Part shown: positions 47,329-56,838 of the stretch, one piece after another
How the letters are laid out: every line of letters starts with the position of its first letter
How positions within the stretch are numbered: the stretch's first letter is position 1
Assembly: GCF_004011695.2 (NCBI RefSeq)
Contig: NC_082405.1
Span: 2,293,001-2,357,000, forward strand
Direction: 5' to 3'
Origin: Ascochyta rabiei
Taxonomy: Eukaryota > Ascomycota > Dothideomycetes > Pleosporales > Didymellaceae
Length of the DNA stretch: 64,000 nucleotides
Notes under the pieces: generated by a model
The model's database searches: none
Told to the model about the DNA's origin: nothing
Seen by the model: the letters and a program-made list of their open reading frames with translations, nothing else
Translations under genes and position numbers: made by a program

Positions 47329-49879
47329 TCACAGGAGTGGTGTGGGAATGGCCTCGATTTGCAGCGCAGCGCTTTTCGTCTCCAGAACCGAGGCGTCGCC
47401 GGCTGCGGAGAGGAAGAACTTCTGCCACTCGCCTATCCCCTCAATGAGTTCCGGCCCTTGAATTACCCAGCCTTGCGGTGAGTGGAGGCGCGCCCGCACG
47501 CCGTACGGAGCCAGGATTTTCAGCGCGCCGTGGCTGTTGGCTTCGTCAATGTCGAGCTCGACGCCGATGCGGCCCGTGACGGTCTCCAGCACGCATTTTA
47601 TGTTGGTCAGGCCGGCAAGAACTGGCGCAACGCTGAAAGACTTCCAGCCTGGCGAGGTGGGCTGCAGGCCGGCTAGGTACCGCGGCATCAGCGAGACGGG
47701 CCATGTCGACCACCCGTGCATGAGCGATGTGTCGTGGCCATGCGGTGTCCCGTCTGGCTTCATGGCTTCCCAGTGGCCGCCGGAGTAGTTTGGACTTGCG
47801 GTGTCGGCCATTGGACCCCATACGCGTTCGAGTAGTTTGACGGCTTCTGCGCCCCGATCGCGAGATAGCAGGGCTTCAACTGCAAAGCCGGTGGCGTAGG
47901 GACTGGCGACGTTGGCTACGTCCCAATGACCGAGGCCGCGAAACGCGCGAGGTAAGCCCGAGTCTGGATCGATCAAGTGGTCGAGGTCGTCGCTGTGGTA
48001 CGGCAGAAGATCCAGTGTTATGGCATGGGCCTTGATGTCCTGACAGATCCCGCTCGCTGGAAGGCTTTTGTCGAGGTGGTAGACGCCAGTGAAAGGATCG
48101 TAGAAGTTTCGCAACATGTTGACCTTCAGGCTTTGGGCTTGCACACTGTATTTGCCTTTGATGGCCGCGTCTGTGGACAAAGTCGTCATTGCCCGCAAAG
48201 CCTCGTAGTATGCGTTGTTGAGAGCGCTCGATGCTCCAAAGACTGGACCGCCGAGAGGGAACCAGTGCACTTGATATTGTCAGCTGCTGAAGGGGTCTAA
48301 ATAAGAGGCCTGCTCACTGGAAAGAGGCGGTGGCGCAATCACCACTCCTTGGCTGACGAACTGTTCAGCGTACGACATGAGATTCTCTAATGGCTTCAAG
48401 CACCGCGACCGTATCTTCTCGTCGCCCGTATGCAGCCAGTAGTCTTTGATAGCAACGATCAGGAGCAGTGCGTACGATAGCGAGTAGAACGCATACGTTG
48501 GTGGCTCTTCCTTGGTGTCGTGAACGGGCGCTTGGATGGGGCACAGGTTCCCCAAATAGCCATCGGCAGTTTGGTGGCTGGTCAGTAGTTCGATGCTGCC
48601 GGCAATCGCCTTGAAAGACATTGTGGAGTGCGCAATCGAGCGACCCATAACGTAGAGGTCTCCGCCGAAGCATGCTCGATCGCGCTTTGCACCGTCTATT
48701 GTACAAGCCAGCGCATTAGTCCCGACTTGAAAGTCGACTAGTGTTCGCTGTTCATCCTTGCGTAGGAAGTCGTTCTCGTACAAAGCATTCCCTTGTGAAT
48801 CGTGCACGCTGAGTTTGCGGTATCGGGAGACCCATTGGCAAGGACCGCCAAATGCGACGGATCCAGTGTTGTTTGGGCTTCCGCCGAGGATGGGTCTGAT
48901 ATCGAGGTTCTCAATAAAAGCAAGTTGCCGTCCTTGCACGGAAATAATAACAGTGCTTCCACGCGTGGCCGTTTCGACTTCGAGCCAGGCGTCCATATCC
49001 AGGTCGCCCAGTGCCCATCGCCCTTTCTCCGCAACAGGAAAGATTGTGGCCTCAGTCGAGAGCCCTTCACACGCGTACAGCACTCTCTCGACAACATCCA
49101 AACAGAAGATCAAGCCATTCGCGACCATGTGAACTGCCCAGCTCGCGCCACCGGACTCAATCTGAACTTGAAATCGCACTGTTTTGTCTGCCCAGCGTGT
49201 GCCAAATCGGCACGGCGCCCAGTGCTGGCCACGGACTCTGGTTCCTTCGTCGGTGACTTCCCAAGCGGAGGATGTCTCACCCTTGGCAACGGTACACCTA
49301 TCCACAGTCCTGACACCGTCTTGCCAGATGCGATTCAGAAGCTCGCTCGAGCATGTGAACGTCGATCTTGGGGGCGCGCTGGGCCGGATGCGCTCAAACG
49401 CAATTTTGGTAAACGTGATTGATGCGTTTGCTGTAGTCAAAATGACCTTTTGGTATCTTTGCGATCGTTGGGCATATACCGCTCGAGTTGTCTGTGGGTT
49501 TGTTTCCGCAGGAACGGTCATGAAGGTATTCCGGTATGTGTCCATGGCATTGGAGAAGAGAAAGAATGGCCCGTCGCCTGCTTGCTATCAGCGCAGTTTA
49601 CTCAATGTCTGAGTTCGCGTGTTTACCAGTATCATGATCAATGCCCTCAATGCCTTCGCTGTATATTATGTTTACCCCAATAGAGGTAGCACCAGAAGCA
49701 CATGCAATCTCGAAAACGGGTATCCCTCCCTCACATCGTTGGTAGTCGAGGACAACTTCTGCCCGGGTTGAGATGTCTCCCTGGTTTTCAAGGGTGAAGC
49801 TTGACGCGTTTGACCCGAGTATTACACGTCCAGCGTGTCGCAAGATGCGCGCAGGTTCAACAAGAGGGTTCTCGAGCAT
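47329..49879 (-). CDS. GH78 family alpha-L-rhamnosidase, 3 exons, 817 aa
   Basis: The enzyme should remove terminal L-rhamnose from plant polysaccharides or glycosides. Exons are 49,879-49,627, 49,577-48,318 and 48,269-47,329. Intron 1 (49 nt) joins IDHDT to GDGPFF. Intron 2 (48 nt, donor GTGAGC, branch CTGAC, acceptor AAG) removes an in-frame TGA that otherwise makes the gene look broken; both introns are phase 1. The N-terminal beta domain includes GGIPVFEIACASGA. An inserted lectin-like stretch spans about residues 200-350. DGAKRDR at 379-385 is the conserved GH78 block with a catalytic acid. The (alpha/alpha)6 barrel continues through APPPLSMHWFPLGG (about 497-512), and GGHWEAM holds the probable base Glu672. 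A C-terminal beta domain closes the protein. There is no signal peptide, so it probably acts inside the cell on imported oligosaccharides. The in-frame TGA upstream of ATG 49,879 fixes the start. It shares a promoter with the regulator at 50,223. Confidence 0.88.
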
Positions 49880-50059
49880 CGTGATGTTCCGCTGTGTTCA
49901 GGAAGTCACTTGTCGCCGAGCTTCTGAGCGTGCGCTGTCAGACAATGATGCGCGAGGCATCCCCAACATCTTCAAGTCATCGACGCGACTCTGGCGGAAC
50001 ATTTGGTACACTAAAGCTCACGCGGTGCAAAAGGGACCCCCGGGCAATGTGTTGTACGA

Positions 50060-50180
50060 GGTGGACATTCAAGGTGGACGTTTAAGGTGGACATTCAAGG
50101 TGGACTTCAGCCGAGAGGGGCTAGCGTCGACCTGCCCCCGCTTTCTCTGTCCTACTTCAGGTGGACATTACCCGTCCACC
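50060..50180. promoter_or_regulatory. Array of six GGTGGAC/GTCCACC heptamers in the GH78-regulator divergent promoter
   Basis: GGTGGAC occurs at 50,060, 50,073, 50,086 and 50,099, exactly 13 bp apart, within units of the form AAGGTGGACRTTY. A fifth copy at 50,160 faces an inverted GTCCACC at 50,174 across 7 bp. The array lies 43-163 bp before the regulator ATG (50,223) and 181-300 bp before the GH78 ATG (49,879). It is a likely operator cluster for a sequence-specific factor. The binding protein is inferred, not shown. Confidence 0.65.
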
Positions 50181-50222
50181 CGCCATCAACTCCACGACTC
50201 ATCCCTGAACAGAGTGCATCCG

Positions 50223-52844
50223 ATGCCCAATGATGACGGTTCTGCGGCCAGCACCAGGACGCTATCTTGTCAGCAATGTTACAAGCGCTTTACTCGTCCC
50301 GAGAATCTGGCTCGGCACATGAAGACACGTGAGTCCTGTCGACGCAGAGGCAGTCGTTCATCGCTGATTGAGTTTTGGATGTAAGACGACTTGATCCAAA
50401 AATATCGCTGCCAGACATGTGGGAGGAATTTCACGCGGAGCGATCTCCGTAAGAAGCACGAGCTGTTACATCAACGGCCTACGTCGGCGAGAGGTATTTC
50501 GAAACCACACCAGCGGGGCCCAAGAGCTGCACCAACTTGCGGAGAGTCACTGTTGCCGCGGAACCAAAATCCTATTCCGGATCCATCACCTCTCGATGGC
50601 CAAAGAGCTACCGGTACGATGATTGAGGAGAACTTGCCAGATGCACGGCAACCAACAAACATCGGGCTTCACACCGAGCTTGACGAGATGCTTGTGCACA
50701 GTCCTTGGCCTAAGCCAGTAAGTCACTACGAGCCTTACTTTGACTACGCGACCTTCGCGAGGCCTTGGAACTACCACTTGGATCATACTGCAGACACCTC
50801 TGACTGGTTCTCATCTCAATTCTTCGCTGCGTTGCGTGAGACAGATCTTGCGTGCAGCCCACTTTTCCAGACATGGAATAACACCGGCTATGAACCTACA
50901 ACCTTAGACATTATGGGAGCTTTGGACCGTGGCCACGATATGCTTCCGCCTAGTGTTACTGTGGACGAAGGCGCAATCTCGCTTCAGACTGGTGATGATC
51001 TGTTACAGAGCTCGCAGGTCAGACCACGACCAAACGAACGCCCAGAAAGTCTCCCAGGCCGTGCCTCCCGTGTCGCTTCGCCTCCAAATGAGTCTTCGCA
51101 CGAGGATAGGCTACCGTTTGCGTGGGACCCTCGATCAAAACCAATCGCAAGAGCGAATCCAATCGTGCTTCCTATGAATGACCCAATCTTCGCAAGTATC
51201 AATCGGGCAGTAGAGATCTCTCAAACTACACTCTCACGAGTTAGCGCATTTTTGCGTCCTGCAAACCCTGTCAACGGCGAAGACATTTTCACCATGCCAG
51301 AGTTGCCTCTGGTAAACGTTTTCATCAGTTTGTTCTTCGGCAAGTTCCTTCCTCAAGTACCAGTCCTACACAAACCAACGATGAAAATCGAAGCGTTTCC
51401 GCCGGCACTTTTGTCCATCATCATTGTCATTGGTTCCTGTTACAGCCGTCTACGCCATACACGAAGGTTTGGTATCATTGTCTTCGATCGCACCCGACAG
51501 AATCTGTTGGCTTTGATAGAAGAAGATAATAGTCTCATGCGGGATCCTCTGTCCATCTACGCAGCTGCATTGGTATGCTACATGGGCCTCTGGTGTGGCA
51601 ACAAACGTGCGTTCGAACTTTCCGAGGCTCTCCGTGCTGTAGTGGTAACGTACATCAGACGTCTACCAAACGACCATAATCAGCAGGTTCAGCCATTCCA
51701 TGAGATGCGCCACACCACCACTCGTGGGCATACGAATTCTGTACCACACCTGGCACGCTCGAACCCATTGCAATCACAGTGGTCAGGCTGGGCAACACAG
51801 GAGAGCCACAAAAGATTACGTTGGTTTATATACATGATCGATTCGCAGTTTCCAGCTATTCTCGGCATGAATGGCATGATGACTACAGCAGACATCAGGA
51901 AGTGGGAGTGTCCATGCGACGAAGAGTTTTGGACGGTCGCAACTGCAAGGTCCTGGAAGAACAAATTAGGCTCTGCTTCTGAGCCATCCTGCCCTATATT
52001 CGGATCTCTCACTGCTTTGCTTCTATTGGCACCTGAACAACCAGTTGGAAACGAGTCCGTGGCGCTCCTACCCAGCGTAAACACATGGAGCGCCAACCTA
52101 CTCATGACTGTGGCTATGTCAGAGGTGTTCCACTTTCAAGAAACTCTCGTAGTCATACGTACTTATGAGGAGCCGGAATGCTCGCAATCGACAATTTCAT
52201 CGAGTTCATCGCATATGAGCTGTCATGTGGCGCATCTGCTTGGAATGCTGGAGCTTTGGAAACACTCATACGTTCTACCACACCAAACCCGTCGCCCAGA
52301 CACCACTTCATCCCATTTGAAACACTGTTCTATGATCATGTATCACCTGGCACGGTTGTACTTGGTGTTTCCTATCTCCGACATCCAGGACTCTCTTGGG
52401 AGATCTGGACCTGCAGACGCTGAAGCAGCCAGAACTAAATTGTCCGCTTGGATCCATCAGTGCCCGGAACAAGCAGCGCGTGCTGTAGAAGACGCAGCGA
52501 CATGTATAAGTCTCATTATGTGCAACGAGGGCGAAAGTGACCCGTACGATGTGATCGGTCTGTTCTTGTGTCACGTCGTCGTATGGTCGTTCGCGCATGC
52601 AGCATCCGCCCATCAGAAGGGTTTCATCCTCCGGCAACTGCAGGATAAACCGGGCGTGTCGCCCGCAGTCCTAGAAGTCATCCAGGCCGGATTCGCGCAC
52701 GACGATTCTACCGATGACTCTGAAGTCGATGCGCCTCAATTGGTCTTCAGACACGCAATTCAGTCTTTAGTGCAACTAGGAACATGGGGTGCGTCATCGA
52801 ACCTGGCATTGCTCCTGCATTTACATCCCGGGGCGGCCAGGTAA
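50223..52844 (+). CDS. C2H2 zinc-finger / fungal-specific transcription factor, 2 exons, 854 aa
   Basis: Probable nuclear pathway regulator. Exons are 50,223-50,328 and 50,386-52,844. The 57-nt intron (donor GTGAGT, acceptor TAAG, phase 1) splits the last His codon of finger 1, so only the spliced form has two complete fingers: CxxC-x12-H-x3-H at residues 16-36 (CQQCYKRFTRPENLARH) and 44-64 (CQTCGRNFTRSDLRKKH). A low-complexity linker follows. From about residue 344 comes a fungal_trans-type middle homology domain (LPLVNVFISLFFGKFLPQVP; later RLRWFIYMIDSQFPAILG at about 510). The C-terminus is helical. ATG 50,223 is preferred because upstream in-frame ATGs lie inside the operator array or antisense to GH78. 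The gene is divergent from GH78 and followed by the transporter, the usual layout of a pathway-specific regulator. The inducer is unknown; rhamnose or a pectin fragment is my inference from its neighbours. Confidence 0.85.
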
Positions 52845-53463
52845 AGCCCGGAGAATGCGTCGTAGCATGATCACGACATTTACGTACACCTCCAACAAAC
52901 ATCTCATGTGAAGTTCAGTTTCCCACCGCTCAAGGGCTTTGTACTTGGGGAGGAGCGAGAATACAAACCCTAACAAACTCTCGTTGTGCGACAGCGAATG
53001 ACCAATAAGATTGCAAGCATCACAAGGCATAACGATACCTTCTAGCGCAGTAAATCAGATGGTTCTTGTGGCAGACAATCTTGTGCCATGTGATTCAACG
53101 ATCTCAACTGCAGCAAAGCTTTCTAGCCCTTAGCAATACTTAGCGCAGTGACGTCCACCCGAGATGAGCTTGTCAAAGTCCACCTTGTCCACCCAGGGCC
53201 ACTAGATCAGCCACTCGGCTGTTTGGATCGTCGCTCGGTGCTAGAATACACTCCACGTAAGCGTCAACCCCAAATCAAACTTGACACTACCCCAGACTCT
53301 GTCTCTGTGAATTCAGCTTGGCATGATCGGGATCTCGTCGTTATATTGAGGCCCTGTCCCTTGACTTTGGCCTGATCAAGACAGCCCGCAGCACGATTCG
53401 ACCAGTTGGCAGCTCGACCTCGCCTCTCTTCTTTGATCGCGAAATCTTTCCCTAATTACCACT
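52845..53463. other. Intergenic region between regulator and transporter (transporter promoter)
   Basis: It contains three GTCCACC heptamers at 53,153-53,193 (annotated separately) and a C/T-rich run (CTCGCCTCTCTTCTTTG) just before the transporter ATG. Small ORFs here show no motif. Confidence 0.5.
53153..53193. promoter_or_regulatory. Three GTCCACC heptamers in the transporter promoter
   Basis: GTCCACC occurs at 53,153, 53,178 and 53,187, about 271-311 bp before the transporter ATG. It is the exact complement of the GGTGGAC heptamer clustered in the GH78/regulator promoter. No copy was noticed in the GH43 or small-protein promoters. Confidence 0.6.
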
Positions 53464-55128
53464 ATGAAGGACGAGCTAGAAAAGCAGGAAGCATCCAGCG
53501 CTACCATGATCGAAAATGTGGCGAATGACAGCGACCTACAGTTCGGCGAGGGCCTCGTCGAGAATGACCGGGACAGTTCACTATGGGCTTCAGCCATGTC
53601 GCACAAGCTTATTTTGGCCCATTCGATTGCTGCATTCTTAGCTGGAGGAGTTTTCGGGTACGACAGCGTTATCAACGGAGCATCCATCTCCATGCCGGCC
53701 TTTCTTCTCTACTTCGGCGAACATACTGCGACAGGATCTCTATTCGTGCCCTCGATCTGGGCGTCTATGTGGACTGCAATGTCTTACTTGCTCCAAGCCA
53801 TTGGTGGCTTTGGTATCGGATTCGTTTCTGATCGAATCGGACGTAAATGGGCATGTGTCGGCGCCGCATGTATCTCAGTCGTAGGCGTTGGGGTTCAATT
53901 CGCCGCCACAAGCCGGGGCATGCTCTTGGGCGGGAAGATGATCAACGGTTTGGCCATAGGGTGTATCTTCGCATCCGCCACATCTTGGGCATCTGAGATC
54001 TCCCCACTCCGTCTTCGGGGTCCCATCCAGTCCGGTATCGTCCTCTTCATGGTGTTGATGCAAGCCCTTGGGCTGGTCACAATCCGACTTTACATTGAAA
54101 ACATATCACCTTCGGCCTTCCGTAGTGTCTTTGCACTTCAGTGGATCTGGCCCGTCGCAGCAGGCTTAGCCTTCACTGTCATGCCCGAGTCCCCGATTTT
54201 CTTGGTGCAGAAGGGCAAGATCACTGCTGCTAAGAAAGCGTTGACTCGCCTTTACGGCTCTAATAACCATATCGACGCACGCCTTGCAGTGCTTTGCAAG
54301 CAAGTCGAGCAAGAGCGCTCGCAAGCCGAGGGCCATGGTAACGCAGGTTATCTTGAACTATTCCAGGGAACCAATTTCAAGCGAACATTCACTGTCCTCT
54401 GGCTCTTCCTTGCTGCTGGACTCAATGGCGCATCCTTGTTGTCTCAGAACACCTACTTTCTGATCATCGCTGGCCTCCCAGCAGTCCATGCGTTTGATGT
54501 AGGTATCGGTGGTTTCGGTCTAGCTATCATCGCAATCGTCTTCAGTTGGTTCTACATGGAGAAGTTTGGTCGTCGCTCGATCTGGCTTGCGGGCGTCGCT
54601 ATCAACATCCTGGTCCTCGCGATTATTGGAAGTCTCTACTACTTAAAGTCGAACGGCAGTCTGTGGGCCGTCGCCATCTTGATGTAAGTTGCAGATTGAT
54701 AGATCACTTGACAGTACTAATTCTTCTGTGATAGGAATGCACTCATTGCCTGGCAACTACTCACTATAACCTCGATCGGATGGGTCATTACCGCCGAAGT
54801 CTCTTCCTATCGTCTCCGAGCAAAGACACAGTCTATCGGTGTAATTTCGAACGCCACCGTCACTTGGCTCTTTACGTTTACAGTACCCTATATGTACAAC
54901 ACCGATGCTGGCAACCTAGGCAGCCGCGCTGGGTTCGTCTTCATGGGGAGCTCAGTGCTTCTGCTCATCGGATCGTGGTTCTTGGTACCGGATCTGCATG
55001 GATTCACAACGGACGAGGTCGATTGGTTGTATTCGCAGAACATCCCAGTCAGGAACTTTCAGCAGTATGCAGATGGGAGGGCGAAGCAGGGTGCAACAAT
55101 GAGAACTGTTGCTACGGGTAAATGCTAA
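53464..55128 (+). CDS. MFS sugar transporter (sugar:proton symporter family), 2 exons, 537 aa
   Basis: Plasma-membrane carrier, probably for a sugar released from plant polysaccharide. Exons are 53,464-54,683 and 54,735-55,128. The 51-nt intron has donor GTAAGT, acceptor GATAG and phase 2, and restores a Met-Asn-Ala junction. Twelve membrane segments are expected. Family signatures: GYDSVINGASISMPAF in the first segment; GFVSDRIGRKWA in the loop between segments 2 and 3 (residues 119-130); SEISPLRLRGP (177-187); FALQWIWP (223-230); PESPIFL after segment 6 (241-247); and EKFGRRS in the loop between segments 8 and 9 (366-372). The RLRGP/PESP pattern resembles the maltose/alpha-glucoside-type branch, but substrate cannot be read from sequence. 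The shared promoter heptamers and the neighbouring rhamnosidase suggest rhamnose or rhamnosides. Length and start agree with the family. Confidence 0.88.
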
Positions 55129-55442
55129 GTGTTGAAACTCAACCTGCATGGAACGACCCGGAACGTACTCCGCATCAATACTACGAGATTTGATGCATTT
55201 TTATTCGATTTATTGCCATAAGTATGTTATTTTATATTGCCCTCCGGGCTTGTCGTTGCTCCGAGACGAAGAATGGTGTTCGGCATGACAGTCTGGGAGC
55301 TCGTGTCTACACTAGCACTTCCCAATTTAGTAGAGCTACGAATACCCGCTTTACATCTACGTAGGAGCAGGCCTTAGCATTGAAGTTTCACTCATGTTTT
55401 GTTATCCAGACAGCACACCACTACGTACTTTTCTAAGCCAAG
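55129..55442. other. Transporter 3' flank, no feature seen
   Basis: An AT-rich stretch at about 55,195-55,240 probably carries the transporter 3' end and polyadenylation site. No gene-like frame was found. Confidence 0.4.
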
Positions 55443-55730
55443 ATGGTACTTATGTTGCTCCTTTCACTGATTGCCTGTATTACACTCGCTGCGTCTGGTG
55501 TAACCGTCTGTTCGCGGAGCATCAACATCAGCTACAACGTCAATTAGGTTTCAGACTTGGCAAGCTCCAAGGTGAAAGCGAACTGGGAACGGCACACTCA
55601 GGCTCAAGCTTTAATAGAATTGCGAAATCCGGCCATCTACAGGCTCAGCAACACTGCCTTCCCTGATAGCAGTATTCCAAAGCAATCGACCGCTCAAATC
55701 AGCAGAAATAGCGTTGCTTGCTCAATATAA
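55443..55730 (+). pseudogene. Small secreted-type protein with one premature TAG
   Basis: From ATG 55,443 the frame starts with a strong signal-peptide-like segment (MVLMLLLSLIACITLAASG). It reaches TAG at codon 35 (55,545-55,547) and then continues open in the same frame to TAA at 55,728 with coding-like sequence (VSDLASSKVKANWERHTQAQ, ELRNPAIYRLSNTAFPDSSI). One CAG-to-TAG change would explain the break, the kind of C-to-T change RIP makes. No intron that removes the TAG was found. The family is unknown; the full ORF would be 95 residues with at least three Cys. Alternatively the coding appearance is accidental. Confidence 0.35.
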
Positions 55731-56215
55731 TCTTTCTTCAATTCCGGATGTAGATGGACCGAGATGCGTCACTGTCCATGAGTCGTTCAACAGCTTGTGC
55801 ATCAATTCATGTCACTGTTGCCGCTGGCAGTTTCCGTTAATGTAATGATATGAGGATCGAATCACAATATAACCAGGGCGCCTTCATGCCACTTGGTTCA
55901 TACAGCCATTGAGTGTGTCAAGCCAATGACATCTGCACGGTAGCATGTCACACAGCGGCAACGCTCGAAACCGCTTGACCATCTTGCGTCGAAATCAATC
56001 TGAACCACGCGGTCGAATTCAAACCCTCTCCTTGAGTAGAAATTGCAATGTGTGCGTCGACTCAGTCAGGGCCAGAGATGGCGAGCTATGGGCCTTAGAA
56101 GAGAAAGTCTCTGCTCGGATCTCCAAAGAAACAATATATAAGGCGATACCTCTGTTGCTAAATGAATCATAACGAACAAGATCAGAAACTGCTTCCAATA
56201 GCATCTAGCAGCAAA
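55731..56215. other. Intergenic, no feature supported
   Basis: It serves as upstream flank for the small secreted protein at 56,216. A TATA-like ATATATAAGG lies at about 56,133, some 80 bp before its ATG. Confidence 0.4.
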
Positions 56216-56612
56216 ATGAAGACCTCCATCTTGCTTACTGCGGCAGCGCTCGTCTCCGGTACGAGCTCATAACAATTGATCGAGAGAATACTTATCAGAA
56301 CGTCTAGGCATCCACGGCTGCTTCCTCACCGCCCATAGCTCTACCGTCGGAGATTGTCATGGGCGAAAGTCTGAGCCTAAGAATCATGGCGGCGCACGCC
56401 AGTTTGTCAACTGGTCCAAGGACGCCTGTAACATCAAGGGCGAGCTCTTGAACGGATGCACCGTCAATGTCAGCAGCACCAAAGGCTGTGGATCTGGTAC
56501 ATAAGCTCGATATGACGAGACAAGACAACGCTGACTGCTTACAGTGTCGTTCTCAATCTGGAAACCTGGAAGGTTCGCAAGGGGTTTCCAGGCTACTGAA
56601 GCCGAAATGTAA
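56216..56612 (+). CDS. Small secreted cysteine-rich protein (effector-like), at least 3 exons
   Basis: Not visible as one ORF. Exons are 56,216-56,258, 56,308-56,496 and 56,545-56,612. The introns are 49 and 48 nt with GTACGA...TCTAG and GTACAT...TACAG ends. The spliced frame is 99 residues: signal peptide MKTSILLTAAALVSGIHG, then a mature part starting CFLTAHSSTVGDCHG. Cysteines are at 19, 31, 55, 65 and 75. A TATA-like box is about 80 bp upstream. The TAA stop overlaps a perfect GTAAGT donor (56,609), so a third intron is likely. Acceptors at 56,664 or 56,680 would add a tail with three more cysteines (eight in total) ending at 56,827 or 56,783, just short of the convergent GH43 gene. I do not recognise a family. 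Size, secretion signal and Cys content fit a fungal effector or antimicrobial-type protein, but this is inference. Confidence 0.6.
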
Positions 56613-56838
56613 GTCAAACAATAGATGCCCGTCAGCTGAAAATGTGGATGTAGATTTACAAGAGCATTGTGGCAACGCAGGGGTCTCTGCATGTGCAAAT
56701 TATGGTTCGCGAAGGGCATGTCAAGCCGACATCCCTGTATTTCACTTGCAACCACAATATGGAGCTTCCACGATCGTGTATAGACTTGCAGACACTCTTG
56801 CCTACAAAACGGAGATTCAGTTGTTAAATGTACCATTC

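Noticed and set aside
48280..48282. Premature stop or selenocysteine-type TGA in GH78
   Set aside because: It lies inside a well-formed 48-nt intron, and the spliced product is continuous.
48802..49422. 206-codon plus-strand ORF and other ORFs opposite GH78
   Set aside because: Shadows of the GH78 coding frame; no motif, and the minus frame has clear family signatures and introns.
49773..50384. 203-codon plus-strand ORF spanning the GH78 start and the operator array
   Set aside because: Only its last 35 codons (from 50,223) belong to the zinc-finger gene. The upstream part is antisense to GH78 exon 1 and runs through the heptamer repeats.
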